Source: Streptomyces sp. TRM68416 (GTDB lineage Bacteria > Actinomycetota > Actinomycetes > Streptomycetales > Streptomycetaceae). From it: 64,000 nucleotides of DNA. Below, in pieces: positions 16,247-24,311 of this stretch (position 1 is its first letter; each line of letters starts with the position of its first letter). The translations under genes and the position numbers were made by a program. A model generated the notes under the pieces. That model saw only the letters and a list, made by a program, of their open reading frames with translations, was not told the origin of the DNA and did not search any database. The stretch covers positions 1 through 64,000 of the forward strand of contig NZ_JACVWU010000011.1 of the NCBI RefSeq assembly GCF_014596915.1. The letters run 5' to 3'.

Positions 16247-17524
16247 TCACCGTCGAGTAACCCGCACCACATGCCCTCCCGCCACCTCCGCCGATACCGC
16301 GATCCGCAGGCCGTGGCGGGGGTCCCTGAAGTCCTCGCCGGGGGTGAAGGGGGCGTCGGAGAGTTCGGCGTGGACGTTGGGGGAGCGGGTGCAGCCGCCG
16401 CTGTCGGTGCGGGAGTCGTAGACCTTGACCGGGCCGCGGCCGGTGTCGACGTCGGCGTCGACCTTGTAGATCAGGACGCCCGGGCGGCACACCGTCTCGT
16501 CGTTGCCCTCGCGGGTGCGCAGTTCGACGGCGTAGCCGGTGCGGCCGTTCAGGGGGACGAAGACCAGTTTCGGGCCGCCGGGGCGGGCCAGCGGTGTGAG
16601 GGTGTACTCGGTGGTGCCGGGGGCGGCCGCGCAGCTGATCTGGGAGGCGTCCAGCCAGCCCAGTTTCCACTTGTGCCAGCCGAGCAGGTCGTTGTTGGCG
16701 CCCCAGTCCTCGCTCATGATGTCCCAGTGGCCGACGGCGCCGCCGCCCTCCTGGGTGTAGAGGTCGGGCAGGCCGAAGACGTGGCCGTTCTCGTGGGGGA
16801 GCACCCGGTAGCCGGTGCGGTCGTAGGAGCCGGAGCCGTCGTCCTGGCGGGAGTAGACGAAGGAGGCGTTGGCCACGGGGACGCCGTCGGCGACCGGGGC
16901 GTCGGTGTTGCCGGCGAACGTCACCGACAGGACCGTGTCCAGGGCCGACGGGCCCGCGTTCGGCGTCACCAGCACGTTCAGGAAGTCGTAGCGCCGGAAG
17001 TCCACCTTGGGGTCGGCCGCGCTCACGATGTCCTGGACCAGGTCGCGGTAGCCGGGGTCGAAGGGGGCGCCGCGTTCTATGCCGTACGCGGTGAACGGTC
17101 TCGGCATGCGCAGCCAGGAGCGGATCGGGGTCTCGGCGCGGTAGTCGAGGCGGCCGTAGGAGCTGGTGTGGAACCAGTCCTGGGTCTGTGGGAAGAACTC
17201 GCGGAACCGGCTCGTGGCGCGGCCCTGTCCGCGGGCGTCCGGGAAGTCGATCATCAGGGTCAGGGCGCGGACGGTGCCGGTGGAGCGGGCGTAGCCGCCA
17301 GGGGTGGGCAGGCCCTCCGACATCTGGACCGCCGGGTCGCCGCTGATCATGCAGGGCGCGAGGGCGGAGGAGCGGGCCAGGGCGATCGGTCCGGCCTTCG
17401 CCGTCGTACCGCCCGCGGTGAGGTGTCCCGTACCGGCCGAGGTGCTGACCGCCAGGGTCAGCACGGTCACGGAGGCGAGGGCGGCGACGCGGCGGGGACG
17501 TATCCGACGGCTGGACGGCTGCAT
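16247..17524 (-). CDS. Secreted M6-family zinc metalloprotease
   Basis: This 425-aa protein starts at ATG 17524 and has a typical export signal (RRIRPRRVAALASVTVLTLAV, cleavage near residue 30). The zinc site HENGH is at residues 244-248, followed by GLPDLY; the downstream Asp and the later 'GHWDIMSED' Met-turn-like segment are characteristic of immune-inhibitor-A/M6 peptidases. Proteins of this family are secreted and degrade extracellular proteins. The C-terminal third (residues about 290-425) is a beta-rich accessory region. It is transcribed away from the TetR gene. Its promoter lies in 17525-17777, where paired palindromes are also found, so the TetR protein could affect it. Confidence 0.85.
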   Translation of the reverse strand: MQPSSRRIRPRRVAALASVTVLTLAVSTSAGTGHLTAGGTTAKAGPIALARSSALAPCMISGDPAVQMSEGLPTPGGYARSTGTVRALTLMIDFPDARGQGRATSRFREFFPQTQDWFHTSSYGRLDYRAETPIRSWLRMPRPFTAYGIERGAPFDPGYRDLVQDIVSAADPKVDFRRYDFLNVLVTPNAGPSALDTVLSVTFAGNTDAPVADGVPVANASFVYSRQDDGSGSYDRTGYRVLPHENGHVFGLPDLYTQEGGGAVGHWDIMSEDWGANNDLLGWHKWKLGWLDASQISCAAAPGTTEYTLTPLARPGGPKLVFVPLNGRTGYAVELRTREGNDETVCRPGVLIYKVDADVDTGRGPVKVYDSRTDSGGCTRSPNVHAELSDAPFTPGEDFRDPRHGLRIAVSAEVAGGHVVRVTRR

Positions 17525-17688
17525 GCAGGGGCCCTTCGTCCGCGGCAGCCGCCGGTCTGGCTGCGCCCTTGCGATCACCCTCGACCGAGGTGAGCGCGGG
17601 CGCGCGCTGGAAGAGCCCGAACGTGGGTTTCCCGCCCGGGCCGTTGTGACTCAGGTCACATGAATAATCTCCGTCAACCCGAAATAAC

Positions 17689-17745
17689 CGGGGAGCGTCT
17701 CCCCGTTTAGACCTGTGTCCGAGCGAAACGGGGATCCATTCCCCG
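17689..17745. promoter_or_regulatory. Two identical palindromes CGGGGA-N5-TCCCCG (candidate TetR operators)
   Basis: The palindromes are at 17689-17705 and 17729-17745. Arm sequences and the 5-base spacing are identical, while the central bases differ (GCGTC and TCCAT). The centres are 40 bases apart, close to four helical turns, so bound dimers would sit on the same face. They lie 33-89 bases before the TetR start at 17778, where an autoregulated TetR gene would keep its operator. Confidence 0.7.
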
Positions 17746-17777
17746 GATCGCGCCTCATGTCTTCCGAGGAGTACGCC

Positions 17778-18425
17778 GTGCAGACCGCAGCCCCTGTTCA
17801 GCGCAAGGTGACCCGGCCGCGCGCCGACGCCCTGCGCAACCGGGAGCGGATCGTCACCGCCGCCCGGGAGATGTTCGTCGAGTACGGGCCTGACGTACCG
17901 CTCGACGACATCGCCCGCCGGGCCGGCGTCGGCAACGCCACGGTGTACCGCAACTTCCCCGACCGCGACGCACTGGTCCGCGAGGTCGTCTGCTCCGTCC
18001 TGGACCGGATGGTCGCGGCGGCCGAGCGCGAACTCGCCCAGAACGGGGACGCGTTCGAGGCGCTGGAGCGCTTCGTGCACGTCTCCGCCGACGAGCGGAT
18101 CAGTGCGCTGTGTCCGATGGCGTCCAGCGTCTTCGACCAGCACCACCCGGATCTGGAGGCCGCGCGCGAGCGGGTCGAGCAGATCGTCGCGGAGATCATG
18201 GAGCGCGCCAAGGCGTCCGGGCAGCTCCGCACCGACGTCGGGGTGGGCGACCTCCTCGTCGCCGTGGCCCAGCTGAGCCGGCCCCCGGCCGGAACGGCCT
18301 GCCTCAGCGCCGACCGGTTCGTCCACCGGCACATCCAGCTCTTCCTGGACGGGCTGCGGGCCCCGGCCCGCTCCGAACTTCCCGGCACCGCCGTGAACCT
18401 GGAGGAGCTGCGCCGGCGCCCCTGA
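17778..18425 (+). CDS. TetR/AcrR-family repressor, probably of the adjacent MFS exporter
   Basis: I choose GTG 17778, which has GAGGAG at 17766-17771, over ATG 17757, which has no ribosome site. The difference is seven residues. The 215-aa product has the TetR helix-turn-helix near residues 15-60 (RIVTAAREMFVEYGP, ARRAGVGNATVYRNFPDRDALV) and a ligand/dimer domain to the C-terminus (FVHRHIQLFLDGLRAP). It is followed 224 bases later by a 14-span efflux gene on the same strand, the common pairing of a TetR sensor with its exporter. Two matched palindromes lie just upstream. The inducing compound is unknown. Confidence 0.88.
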   Translation: MQTAAPVQRKVTRPRADALRNRERIVTAAREMFVEYGPDVPLDDIARRAGVGNATVYRNFPDRDALVREVVCSVLDRMVAAAERELAQNGDAFEALERFVHVSADERISALCPMASSVFDQHHPDLEAARERVEQIVAEIMERAKASGQLRTDVGVGDLLVAVAQLSRPPAGTACLSADRFVHRHIQLFLDGLRAPARSELPGTAVNLEELRRRP

Positions 18426-18450
18426 GTCACTGACCGATCACACGTCTTTC

Positions 18451-18640
18451 TCCGTCACCAAGTCCTGCAGTCCGACAGACTTTTCTGTCACCAAGTCCTG
18501 TAGCCCGACCTTTCCGTCACCAAGTCCTGTAGTCCGACTTCTCCGTCATCGCGTCCCGTAGCTCGACGTTTCCTTCACTACGTCGTCCCGTAGCTCGACT
18601 TTTCCGTTACCAAGTCCCGAAGTCTCGAAGTCCCGAAGTG
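18451..18640. repeat. Degenerate tandem repeat of about 30 bp between TetR and MFS genes
   Basis: Six units of the form TCCGTCACCAAGTCC-TGTAGTCCGAC start near 18451, 18485, 18513, 18542, 18571 and 18603. Each contains AAGTCC...GACTT-like complementary ends and could form a small hairpin. Spacing varies from 28 to 34 bases. The array fills the whole gap upstream of the MFS start, so the promoter and leader of the exporter must lie in or before it. Confidence 0.75.
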
Positions 18641-18649
18641 GGTACCCCC

Positions 18650-20212
18650 ATGTCTGAATCAGCCTCAACGGCTCGCGCCGCCGAGAACACCGGCGGGAGC
18701 ACCGCCGGAAACACCGGCGACGCCAACCGCTGGAAAGCGCTCGTCTTCATCGCACTCGCCCAGCTGATGGTCGTCCTCGACGCGACCATCGTGAACATCG
18801 CGCTGCCCTCCGCGCAGCAGGACCTCGGCATCTCCGACGGCAACCGGCAGTGGGTCGTCACGGCCTACGCCCTCGCCTTCGGCGGTCTGCTGCTCTTCGG
18901 CGGCCGGATAGCCGACCTGTGGGGCCGCAAGCGCGCCTTCGTCGTCGGTCTCGTCGGCTTCGCCGCGGCCTCCGCGCTCGGCGGCGCCGCCACCAACGAG
19001 GCCATGATGTTCGGCGCCCGCGCCCTCCAGGGTGTCTTCGGCGCCCTGCTCGCGCCCGCCGCGCTCTCCCTGCTCGCCGTGATGTTCACGGACGCCAAGG
19101 AGCGCGCCAAGGCGTTCGGCATCTACGGAGCCATCGCCGGTGCCGGCGGTGCCGTAGGCCTCATCCTCGGCGGCTTCCTCACCGAGTACCTGGACTGGCG
19201 CTGGACGTTCTTCGTGAACATCCCGTTCGCCGTGATCGCCGCCGCCGGTGCCTGGTTCGTCATCCGTGAGCCCGAGGGCGGCCGCAACCGCAACCCGCTC
19301 GACATCCCCGGCGTCCTGCTCTCCACGCTGGGCCTGGTCGCGCTGGTCTACGGCTTCACCCGCGCCGAGTCCGACGGCTGGGGCGACTCCGTGACGGTCG
19401 GCATGTTCGTCGGCTCCGCCGTGCTGCTGGCCGCCTTCGTCGCCGTAGAGGCCAAGGTCAAGGCCCCGCTGCTGCCGCTGCGCGTGGTCACCGACCGCAA
19501 CCGCGGCGGGATCTACCTCTCGCTGGGCCTCGCCATCATCGGCATGTTCGGTCTGTTCCTGTTCCTGACCTACTACCTGCAGATCGTGCAGGGGTATTCG
19601 CCGGTCAAGACCGGCTTCGCCTTCCTGCCGATGATCGTGGGCATGATCGTGGGCTCGACCCAGATCGGCACCCGTCTGATGACCCGGGTCGCGCCGCGGC
19701 TGCTGATGGGCCCCGGCTTCCTGGTCGCCGCCATCGGCATGCTGATGCTGACCCAGCTGGAGGTCGACTCCTCCTACTCCGCCCTGCTGCTGCCGTCGAT
19801 GCTGCTGCTCGGCCTCGGTATGGGTACGGCGTTCATGCCGGCCATGTCCCTGGCCACCATGGGCGTCAAGCCGCAGGACTCCGGTGTCGCCTCCGCGATG
19901 GTCAACACCTCCCAGCAGGTGGGCGGCGCCATCGGTACGGCCCTGCTGAACACGATCGCCGCCTCGGCCACCACCACCTACGTCGCCGACCACATCGGCG
20001 GTGCGGCCACCCGGTCCCAGCAGCAGCTGGTCCAGCTGGAGGGCATGGTCCAGGGCTACACCACCGCGATCTGGGCGGCCGTCGGCATCCTGGTCGCCGC
20101 CGCGCTCATCGCCTTCACCTTCGTCAACGCCGGCAAGCCGGGCGGCAACCCGGTCGCCTCGTCCGAGGACGGCGCCGAGGAGGAGCTGGCGGTGCCGGTC
20201 GTCGCCCACTGA
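18650..20212 (+). CDS. MFS drug exporter, DHA2 (14-span) family
   Basis: A 520-aa integral membrane protein. Signature segments of the 14-TMS EmrB/QacA group are present: WKALVFIALAQLMVVLDATIVNIALP (span 1 with motif D1), GRIADLWGRKRAF (motif A), GGFLTEYLDWRWTFFVNIPF (motif C) and a second half ending GILVAAALIAFTFV. Proton-driven export of a hydrophobic compound is expected. ATG 18650 is used, preceded by a purine-poor leader; a GTG four codons upstream is possible. Regulation by the TetR gene directly upstream is inferred. The tail after the last span is acidic and short. Confidence 0.9.
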   Translation: MSESASTARAAENTGGSTAGNTGDANRWKALVFIALAQLMVVLDATIVNIALPSAQQDLGISDGNRQWVVTAYALAFGGLLLFGGRIADLWGRKRAFVVGLVGFAAASALGGAATNEAMMFGARALQGVFGALLAPAALSLLAVMFTDAKERAKAFGIYGAIAGAGGAVGLILGGFLTEYLDWRWTFFVNIPFAVIAAAGAWFVIREPEGGRNRNPLDIPGVLLSTLGLVALVYGFTRAESDGWGDSVTVGMFVGSAVLLAAFVAVEAKVKAPLLPLRVVTDRNRGGIYLSLGLAIIGMFGLFLFLTYYLQIVQGYSPVKTGFAFLPMIVGMIVGSTQIGTRLMTRVAPRLLMGPGFLVAAIGMLMLTQLEVDSSYSALLLPSMLLLGLGMGTAFMPAMSLATMGVKPQDSGVASAMVNTSQQVGGAIGTALLNTIAASATTTYVADHIGGAATRSQQQLVQLEGMVQGYTTAIWAAVGILVAAALIAFTFVNAGKPGGNPVASSEDGAEEELAVPVVAH

Positions 20213-20330
20213 CGACGACCGCGTATGTCGTTCACTGGCGACGCCCGCGTATGTCGTCCACTGGCGACGCCCGCGCACGTCGCTCACTGACGACGACCGC
20301 ATACGTCGCCCACCGACGACGACCGCGTAT
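20201..20330. repeat. 26-bp tandem repeat starting inside the MFS stop region
   Basis: Units of the form TGACGACGACCGCGTATGTCGTTCAC recur at 20210, 20236, 20262, 20288 and 20314, exactly 26 bases apart. The TGA of the first unit is the MFS stop codon, and the last coding codons (GTCGCCCAC) match the end of the unit. The gene's own 3' end therefore seems to have been amplified. Five copies are visible, with a few substitutions each. Confidence 0.9.
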
Positions 20331-20422
20331 CCCTTCGGGACGACCGCCCCGTACGTACGGGGATGGGGACGCTCCGTACGTACGACCCGGGATCTGCCCT
20401 GGCCCCGCCTGAGTTGAGCGGC

Positions 20423-20938
20423 TCAGCGGAGCCAGGGCAGGTCCGCACCCGCTTCGTCGGGCTGAAGTCCCTCGGCGACGATCTGCATGATCTCGCCGAG
20501 GGACTTCGCCTGTTCCGGCGTGAGCCGGTCGAACAGCGCGCCCCGCACGGCCCGCACATGACCCGGCGCGGTCCGGTCCAGCACCGCCATGCCCTCGTCC
20601 GTCAGCACCGCGAACTGGCCCCGCTTGTCCGAGGGGCAGTCCTCGCGCCGCACCCAGCCGTTCTTCTCCAGCCGGGCCACGGCGTGGGACAGCCGGGAGC
20701 GGGTGATCTTCGCGTCCCTGGCCAGCTCGGTCATCCGCAGCCGGCGGTCGGGGGAGTCGGCGAGCCTGACGAGGAGCCCGTAGTAGATGTGCGGCATGCC
20801 CGCGTCACGCTGGAGCTGGCGGTCGAGATGGTCCTCCAGCAGCGTGGTCGCCTGGAGGTAGGAGCGCCAGACGCCCTGCTCGTCGTCGGTGAGCCAGCGG
20901 GGCTCGTCGGTGCGTGCGGATGTGGGTGCCGTGTTCAT
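20423..20938 (-). CDS. MarR-family regulator
   Basis: A 171-aa protein, start ATG 20938. The winged helix-turn-helix spans about 55-115 (RLRMTELARDAKITRSRLSHAVARLEKNGWV, then the wing CPSDKRGQFAVLTDEG), with dimerisation helices at both ends. It is divergent from an extradiol-dioxygenase gene, a pairing typical of MarR sensors for quinones or phenols controlling their own detoxification gene. Inverted motifs between the two genes (20962-21021) are candidate operators covering both promoters. The specific ligand cannot be read from the sequence. Confidence 0.88.
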   Translation of the reverse strand: MNTAPTSARTDEPRWLTDDEQGVWRSYLQATTLLEDHLDRQLQRDAGMPHIYYGLLVRLADSPDRRLRMTELARDAKITRSRLSHAVARLEKNGWVRREDCPSDKRGQFAVLTDEGMAVLDRTAPGHVRAVRGALFDRLTPEQAKSLGEIMQIVAEGLQPDEAGADLPWLR

Positions 20939-20961
20939 GCGTCCACTGTACGAGAGCGCTC

Positions 20962-21021
20962 CTTGAAGTTTAAACAAAGGTCGCGTACGCTCCTTCGTAT
21001 CCAGAAGTTTTAGACTTCAAG
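20962..21021. promoter_or_regulatory. Paired inverted CTTGAAGT sites between MarR and dioxygenase genes
   Basis: CTTGAAGTTTAAAC at 20962-20975 is the near-perfect inverse of GTTTTAGACTTCAAG at 21007-21021. The second site is itself palindromic (GAAGT-N5-ACTTC at 21004-21018). The AT-rich composition stands out from the surrounding GC-rich DNA. MarR dimers bind such 15-20 bp palindromes, so this is probably the shared operator/promoter region. Confidence 0.65.
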
Positions 21022-21098
21022 TAGTCGTGGGTTATCACGAGCGGTCACAAGCGGTCGCAAGCAGGGGCCGCAAGTAATCGTCCGGAGGGAGTCGCGCC

Positions 21099-21884
21099 AT
21101 GTCCGTCGCCACCCAGGAGCGCATGCCCGCGCTCTACCTCAGTCACGGCGCCCCGCCCCTCGCCGACGATCCCGTCTGGCCCGGCGAACTCGCGGCCTGG
21201 TCCGCCGGACTGCCCCGCCCCAAGGCGATCCTCATGGTCTCCGCCCACTGGGAAGAGGCCCCGCTGGCCCTCGGCGCCGTGGACCCCGTCCCCCTCGTCT
21301 ACGACTTCTGGGGCTTCCCCGAGCACTACTACCAGGTCCGCTACGACGCCCCCGGCGCCCCCGCCCTCGCCGACTCCGTACGCAAGCTGCTGCGCGCCCC
21401 CGGCATGCCGGTGCAGGACATCCCGGACCGTGGCCTCGACCACGGCGCGTACGTCCCGCTGGTGGAGATGTTCCCCGCCGCCGACATCCCCGTCCTGCAG
21501 ATCTCCATGCCGACCCTCGACCCGGTCCGGCTCATGGAGATCGGTCGCAAGCTCGCCCCCCTGCGCGACGAGGGCGTGCTCATCGTCGGCTCCGGGTTCT
21601 TCACCCACAACCTGGCCGCGCTGCGCCAGGGCGGCATCCCCGCCTGGTCCGCGGAGTTCGACGACTGGGGCCGCCGGGCGCTGGAGAACCGGGACTGGGA
21701 CGCGCTGCTGGACTTCCTCCACGCCTCCCCGGCCGGCCGCTACGCCCATCCGCGCACCGAGCACTTCGCCCCGCTGTTCGTGACCATGGGCGCGGCGGAG
21801 GCCGGCGGCGAGCTGGACACGCAGAAGTCGGTGATCGACGGGTTCTGGATGGGGCTGGCCAAGCGGTCGGTGCAGTTCGGCTGA
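21099..21884 (+). CDS. DODA-type (class III) extradiol ring-cleavage dioxygenase
   Basis: A 261-aa LigB/YgiD-like enzyme. Conserved metal and catalytic histidines are visible: H16 in LSHGAPP, H50 in SAHWEE, H115 in DHGAYVPL and H222 in TEHFAPLF. YgiD relatives open the ring of catechols such as DOPA using Fe or Zn. The physiological substrate in streptomycetes is uncertain. The ATG at 21099 follows CGGAGGGAG. Divergence from a MarR regulator suggests induction by a phenolic or quinone compound. It is the right size for the family (about 260 aa), and nothing appears truncated. Confidence 0.88.
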   Translation: MSVATQERMPALYLSHGAPPLADDPVWPGELAAWSAGLPRPKAILMVSAHWEEAPLALGAVDPVPLVYDFWGFPEHYYQVRYDAPGAPALADSVRKLLRAPGMPVQDIPDRGLDHGAYVPLVEMFPAADIPVLQISMPTLDPVRLMEIGRKLAPLRDEGVLIVGSGFFTHNLAALRQGGIPAWSAEFDDWGRRALENRDWDALLDFLHASPAGRYAHPRTEHFAPLFVTMGAAEAGGELDTQKSVIDGFWMGLAKRSVQFG

Positions 21885-21903
21885 GGGCTCCCGGGACGAC
21901 GGC

Positions 21904-22434
21904 TCACAACTCCTTCTCGTACCAGGCGACGTCCCAGTAACGGTCGAACTTGCGGCCCACCTCGCGGTACGTGCCGATGTGCCGGAAGCCGAAGCGCTCG
22001 TGCAGACGGGCGGAGGCCTCGTTCGGCTGGGCGATGCCCGCGTAGGCCCGGTGCAGGTCCTCCTCGGCCAGGGCCTCGAACAGGGTCTTGTAGAGGAGCG
22101 TGCCGATGCCGCGGCGCCCGGCGTCCGGCGCGAGGTAGATCGTGACCTCGACGGAGGTCCCGTAGGCCGGCTTCGGGCGGAAGGCGCTGGATGTGGCGTA
22201 GCCAAGAATCCGCTGTGAAGTGCCTTCGGGACCGCTCTCCACGGCAACCATCAGCCGGTGCGGCCCGTCTTCAGGGTGGGAGAGCAGCCAAGGGCGGCGC
22301 TCTTCCGGCGTGAAGACCGCGGTATCGAATGTGATGGCCGTCTCACGTACGTAGTGGTTGTAGATGTCCGTGAGGGCTTCGAGGTCACTCTCGACACCCG
22401 GCCTGACCTGCACCTCTGTACGTTCCGACGACAT
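21904..22434 (-). CDS. GNAT N-acetyltransferase of the phosphinothricin/methionine-sulfone type
   Basis: A 176-aa GNAT protein. It shows VRPGVESDLEALTDIYNHYV at the N-terminus, the acetyl-CoA loop in DAGRRGIGTLLYKTL (R/Q-x-x-G-x-G/A type), and the C-terminal PNEASARLHERFGFRHIGTYREVG typical of PAT/bar and MddA-like enzymes. These acetylate the amino group of phosphinothricin or methionine derivatives. True substrate preference cannot be inferred. It is divergent from hrdD, and the start ATG 22434 has GAGGAGG-like bases upstream. Confidence 0.85.
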   Translation of the reverse strand: MSSERTEVQVRPGVESDLEALTDIYNHYVRETAITFDTAVFTPEERRPWLLSHPEDGPHRLMVAVESGPEGTSQRILGYATSSAFRPKPAYGTSVEVTIYLAPDAGRRGIGTLLYKTLFEALAEEDLHRAYAGIAQPNEASARLHERFGFRHIGTYREVGRKFDRYWDVAWYEKEL

Positions 22435-22494
22435 CGGGCCTCCTCATGTGGCGGCACAGGGTACTGCATGATCAGAAAAATAGAGGTGCGGGTT

Positions 22495-22521
22495 GGGAAT
22501 TCTGTCCTGATTCCAGTCGTT
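22495..22521 (+). promoter_or_regulatory. SigR-type (thiol-oxidative stress) promoter of hrdD
   Basis: GGGAAT at 22495-22500 is followed after exactly 18 bases by GTT at 22519-22521, a perfect match to the GGGAAT-N18-GTT consensus of Streptomyces SigR. It lies 120 bases upstream of the hrdD ATG. SigR-dependent transcription of hrdD is established in S. coelicolor, so this fits prior knowledge. Confidence 0.85.
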
Positions 22522-22640
22522 GTTTCCATCAGATGCCGGGCACCCGAGGAGAGTGCCGAGCACCTGAGAACCGCCCGCCAGCCCTCCCCCACTCTCGACT
22601 TCGCTCGAGCGGGGGGACCCTCACTCGCAAGGGAGCACGC

Positions 22641-23639
22641 ATGGCAACCCGTGCCGTCGCCCGTCGTCAGTCCGCCACCGGCGAGACGGACGCCGCGGCA
22701 AACAGTGTTCGCGCCCGTGGCGGCGAGATCGCCGATCGCGACCTGGTCGGCATGTACCTCGACGAGATAGCGCGCACACCGCTGCTCGACGCCGCCAAGG
22801 AAGTCGAGCTGTCCCAGATCATCGAGGCGGGTGTGTTCGCGCGACAGGTCCTCGACGGATACGAGGAGTCCAAGGCGGACGCCTCCCGTGAGGAGCTGGA
22901 GGAGCTGATCGCCGAAGGCGAGCGTGCCAAGGACGTCTTCATCCGGTCCAACCTCCGCCTGGTCGTCGCGGTCGCCCGCCGCTATCCGCGCAGCGGCCTG
23001 CCCCTGCTGGACCTGATCCAGGAGGGCAACGCGGGCCTGGTGCGCGCCGTCGAGAAGTTCGACTACCGCAAGGGCTTCAAGTTCTCGACGTACGCGACCT
23101 GGTGGATCCGTCAGGCGATCACCCGCTCGATAGCCGACCAGTCCCGCACCATCCGCCTGCCCGTCCACCTGGTGGAGGAGCTGGGCCGGATCCGGCGCGT
23201 GCAGCGCGAGTTCAACCGCGAGCACGGCCGCGACCCGGAGCCCGCCGAGATCGCCGCCGAGCTCGGCTCCACGCCGGAGCGCGTCACCGATGTGCTCGAC
23301 TGGGCCCGCGACCCGGTCTCGCTGAACATGTCGGTGGACGACGAGGGCGACACCCAGTTCGGCGACCTGCTGGAGGACACCTCCGCCGTCTCGCCCGAGC
23401 AGTCGGTGCTGACGCTGCTGCGCAGCGAGGAACTGGACGACCTGATCGGCCGCCTCGACCAGCGCACGGCCTCGATCATCAAGATGCGCTACGGCATCGA
23501 GGACGGCCGCGAGCGCACGCTGACCGAAGTGGGCAAGGAGCACGGCCTGACGCGCGAGCGCATCCGGCAGATCGAGAAGCACGCGCTGCTGGAGCTTAAG
23601 AAGCTGGCCCACCAGACCGGGTTCGACGCGGCGGCGTGA
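22641..23639 (+). CDS. hrdD: RNA polymerase principal-like sigma factor HrdD
   Basis: A 332-aa group-2 sigma-70 factor, the same length as HrdD. It has region 1.2/2 (DRDLVGMYLDEIARTPLL, SNLRLVVAVARRYPRSGLPLLDLIQEGN, KGFKFSTYATWWIRQAITRSI), region 3 (IRLPVHLVEELGRIRR) and region 4 with the -35-binding helix-turn-helix (TLTEVGKEHGLTRERIRQIEKHALLELKKL). It would direct core polymerase to HrdB-like promoters. ATG 22641 has AAGGGAG at 22629-22635. A SigR-type promoter lies upstream, linking it to oxidative stress. HrdD is not essential in S. coelicolor. The assignment to HrdD rather than another Hrd paralogue rests on size, the N-terminus and neighbouring genes. Confidence 0.92.
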   Translation: MATRAVARRQSATGETDAAANSVRARGGEIADRDLVGMYLDEIARTPLLDAAKEVELSQIIEAGVFARQVLDGYEESKADASREELEELIAEGERAKDVFIRSNLRLVVAVARRYPRSGLPLLDLIQEGNAGLVRAVEKFDYRKGFKFSTYATWWIRQAITRSIADQSRTIRLPVHLVEELGRIRRVQREFNREHGRDPEPAEIAAELGSTPERVTDVLDWARDPVSLNMSVDDEGDTQFGDLLEDTSAVSPEQSVLTLLRSEELDDLIGRLDQRTASIIKMRYGIEDGRERTLTEVGKEHGLTRERIRQIEKHALLELKKLAHQTGFDAAA

Positions 23640-23937
23640 GCCGGGCGTGAGTCGGGCGCGGGCCGGGCGCGGGCCGGGCGCGGGCCGGGGCGTGAGCCCG
23701 GGATCGCGGCTCCGGATCGTGGCTCGGGGCCGCGGCTCGGGGGCGTGCGAACGCCCCCGCCGCGTACGCCGGGTGGCGAAAGACCGCGCAAACATGGCGA
23801 TGTAACGCCGCTTCAACCGACGGACCCATGGGAACAAACCTTCAGGGTCCAGGAGTTCGGGCCCTGCGATCCCCCCTCGCGGGCCCGCCCTGACCCAAGT
23901 CCCGACGCAATCCCCCCCGGCGCCGGGACTCTCCCCG

Positions 23938-23990
23938 AGCCGGGCTCCGGCGCCCTCCCCCCCTGGGCGCCGGGGCCCGGCTTCTTTTTT
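23938..23990 (+). terminator. Strong intrinsic terminator downstream of hrdD
   Basis: AGCCGGGCTCCGGCGCCC (23938-23955) pairs with GGGCGCCGGGGCCCGGCT (23965-23982), leaving a short C-rich loop. A T-rich run (TCTTTTTT) follows at 23983-23990. It is the only obvious transcription stop in the 670 bases after hrdD. Confidence 0.85.
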
Positions 23991-24311
23991 GGGGTGGGGC
24001 TGGGGGGGAGAGGGGCTGTACGGGGGCCGACGGCATGGATGAGGCGGGGGCGGGCGTGGACGGGGCGGGGGGAGGGCCTGGATGGGCTGGGGAGGGCTCG
24101 GGTGGGTCGGCGGATGGCCTGGGTGGGCCGGGTGTGGATGGGGCGGGCGTGGATGGGCCGGGTGTGGATGGGGCGGTGGATGGCCCGGATGGGGCGGTGG
24201 AGGGCCTGGGTGGGGGTTTTGGGCACGTTGGAGGGCGGGCCACCCCGTACCTGAACCCCGGGGTGGCCCGCCGGATGGCAGATTGTGTCACATGGGCATA
24301 GCCTGCCGAAC
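23991..24311. repeat. G-rich low-complexity spacer with degenerate 'GTGGATGGGGCGG' repeats
   Basis: From about 24000 to 24235 the plus strand is dominated by units such as GTGGATGGGCCGGGT and GTGGATGGGGCGG with many G-runs of three or more. Open frames across it encode only Gly/Asp/Trp low complexity with no domain, so I do not call a gene. The TetR promoter must lie at its right end. Confidence 0.6.

Noticed and set aside
14071..16260. A 729-aa plus-strand frame
   Set aside because: It is antisense to the double IclR gene and contains only Gly/Arg-rich low complexity.
21904..22434. Specific phosphinothricin resistance gene
   Set aside because: Family resemblance to bar/pat is good, but the substrate cannot be read from sequence and many relatives act on other amino compounds.
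24035..24301. Gly/Asp-rich plus frame in the G-rich spacer
   Set aside because: It reflects the DNA repeats, with no ribosome site or domain.
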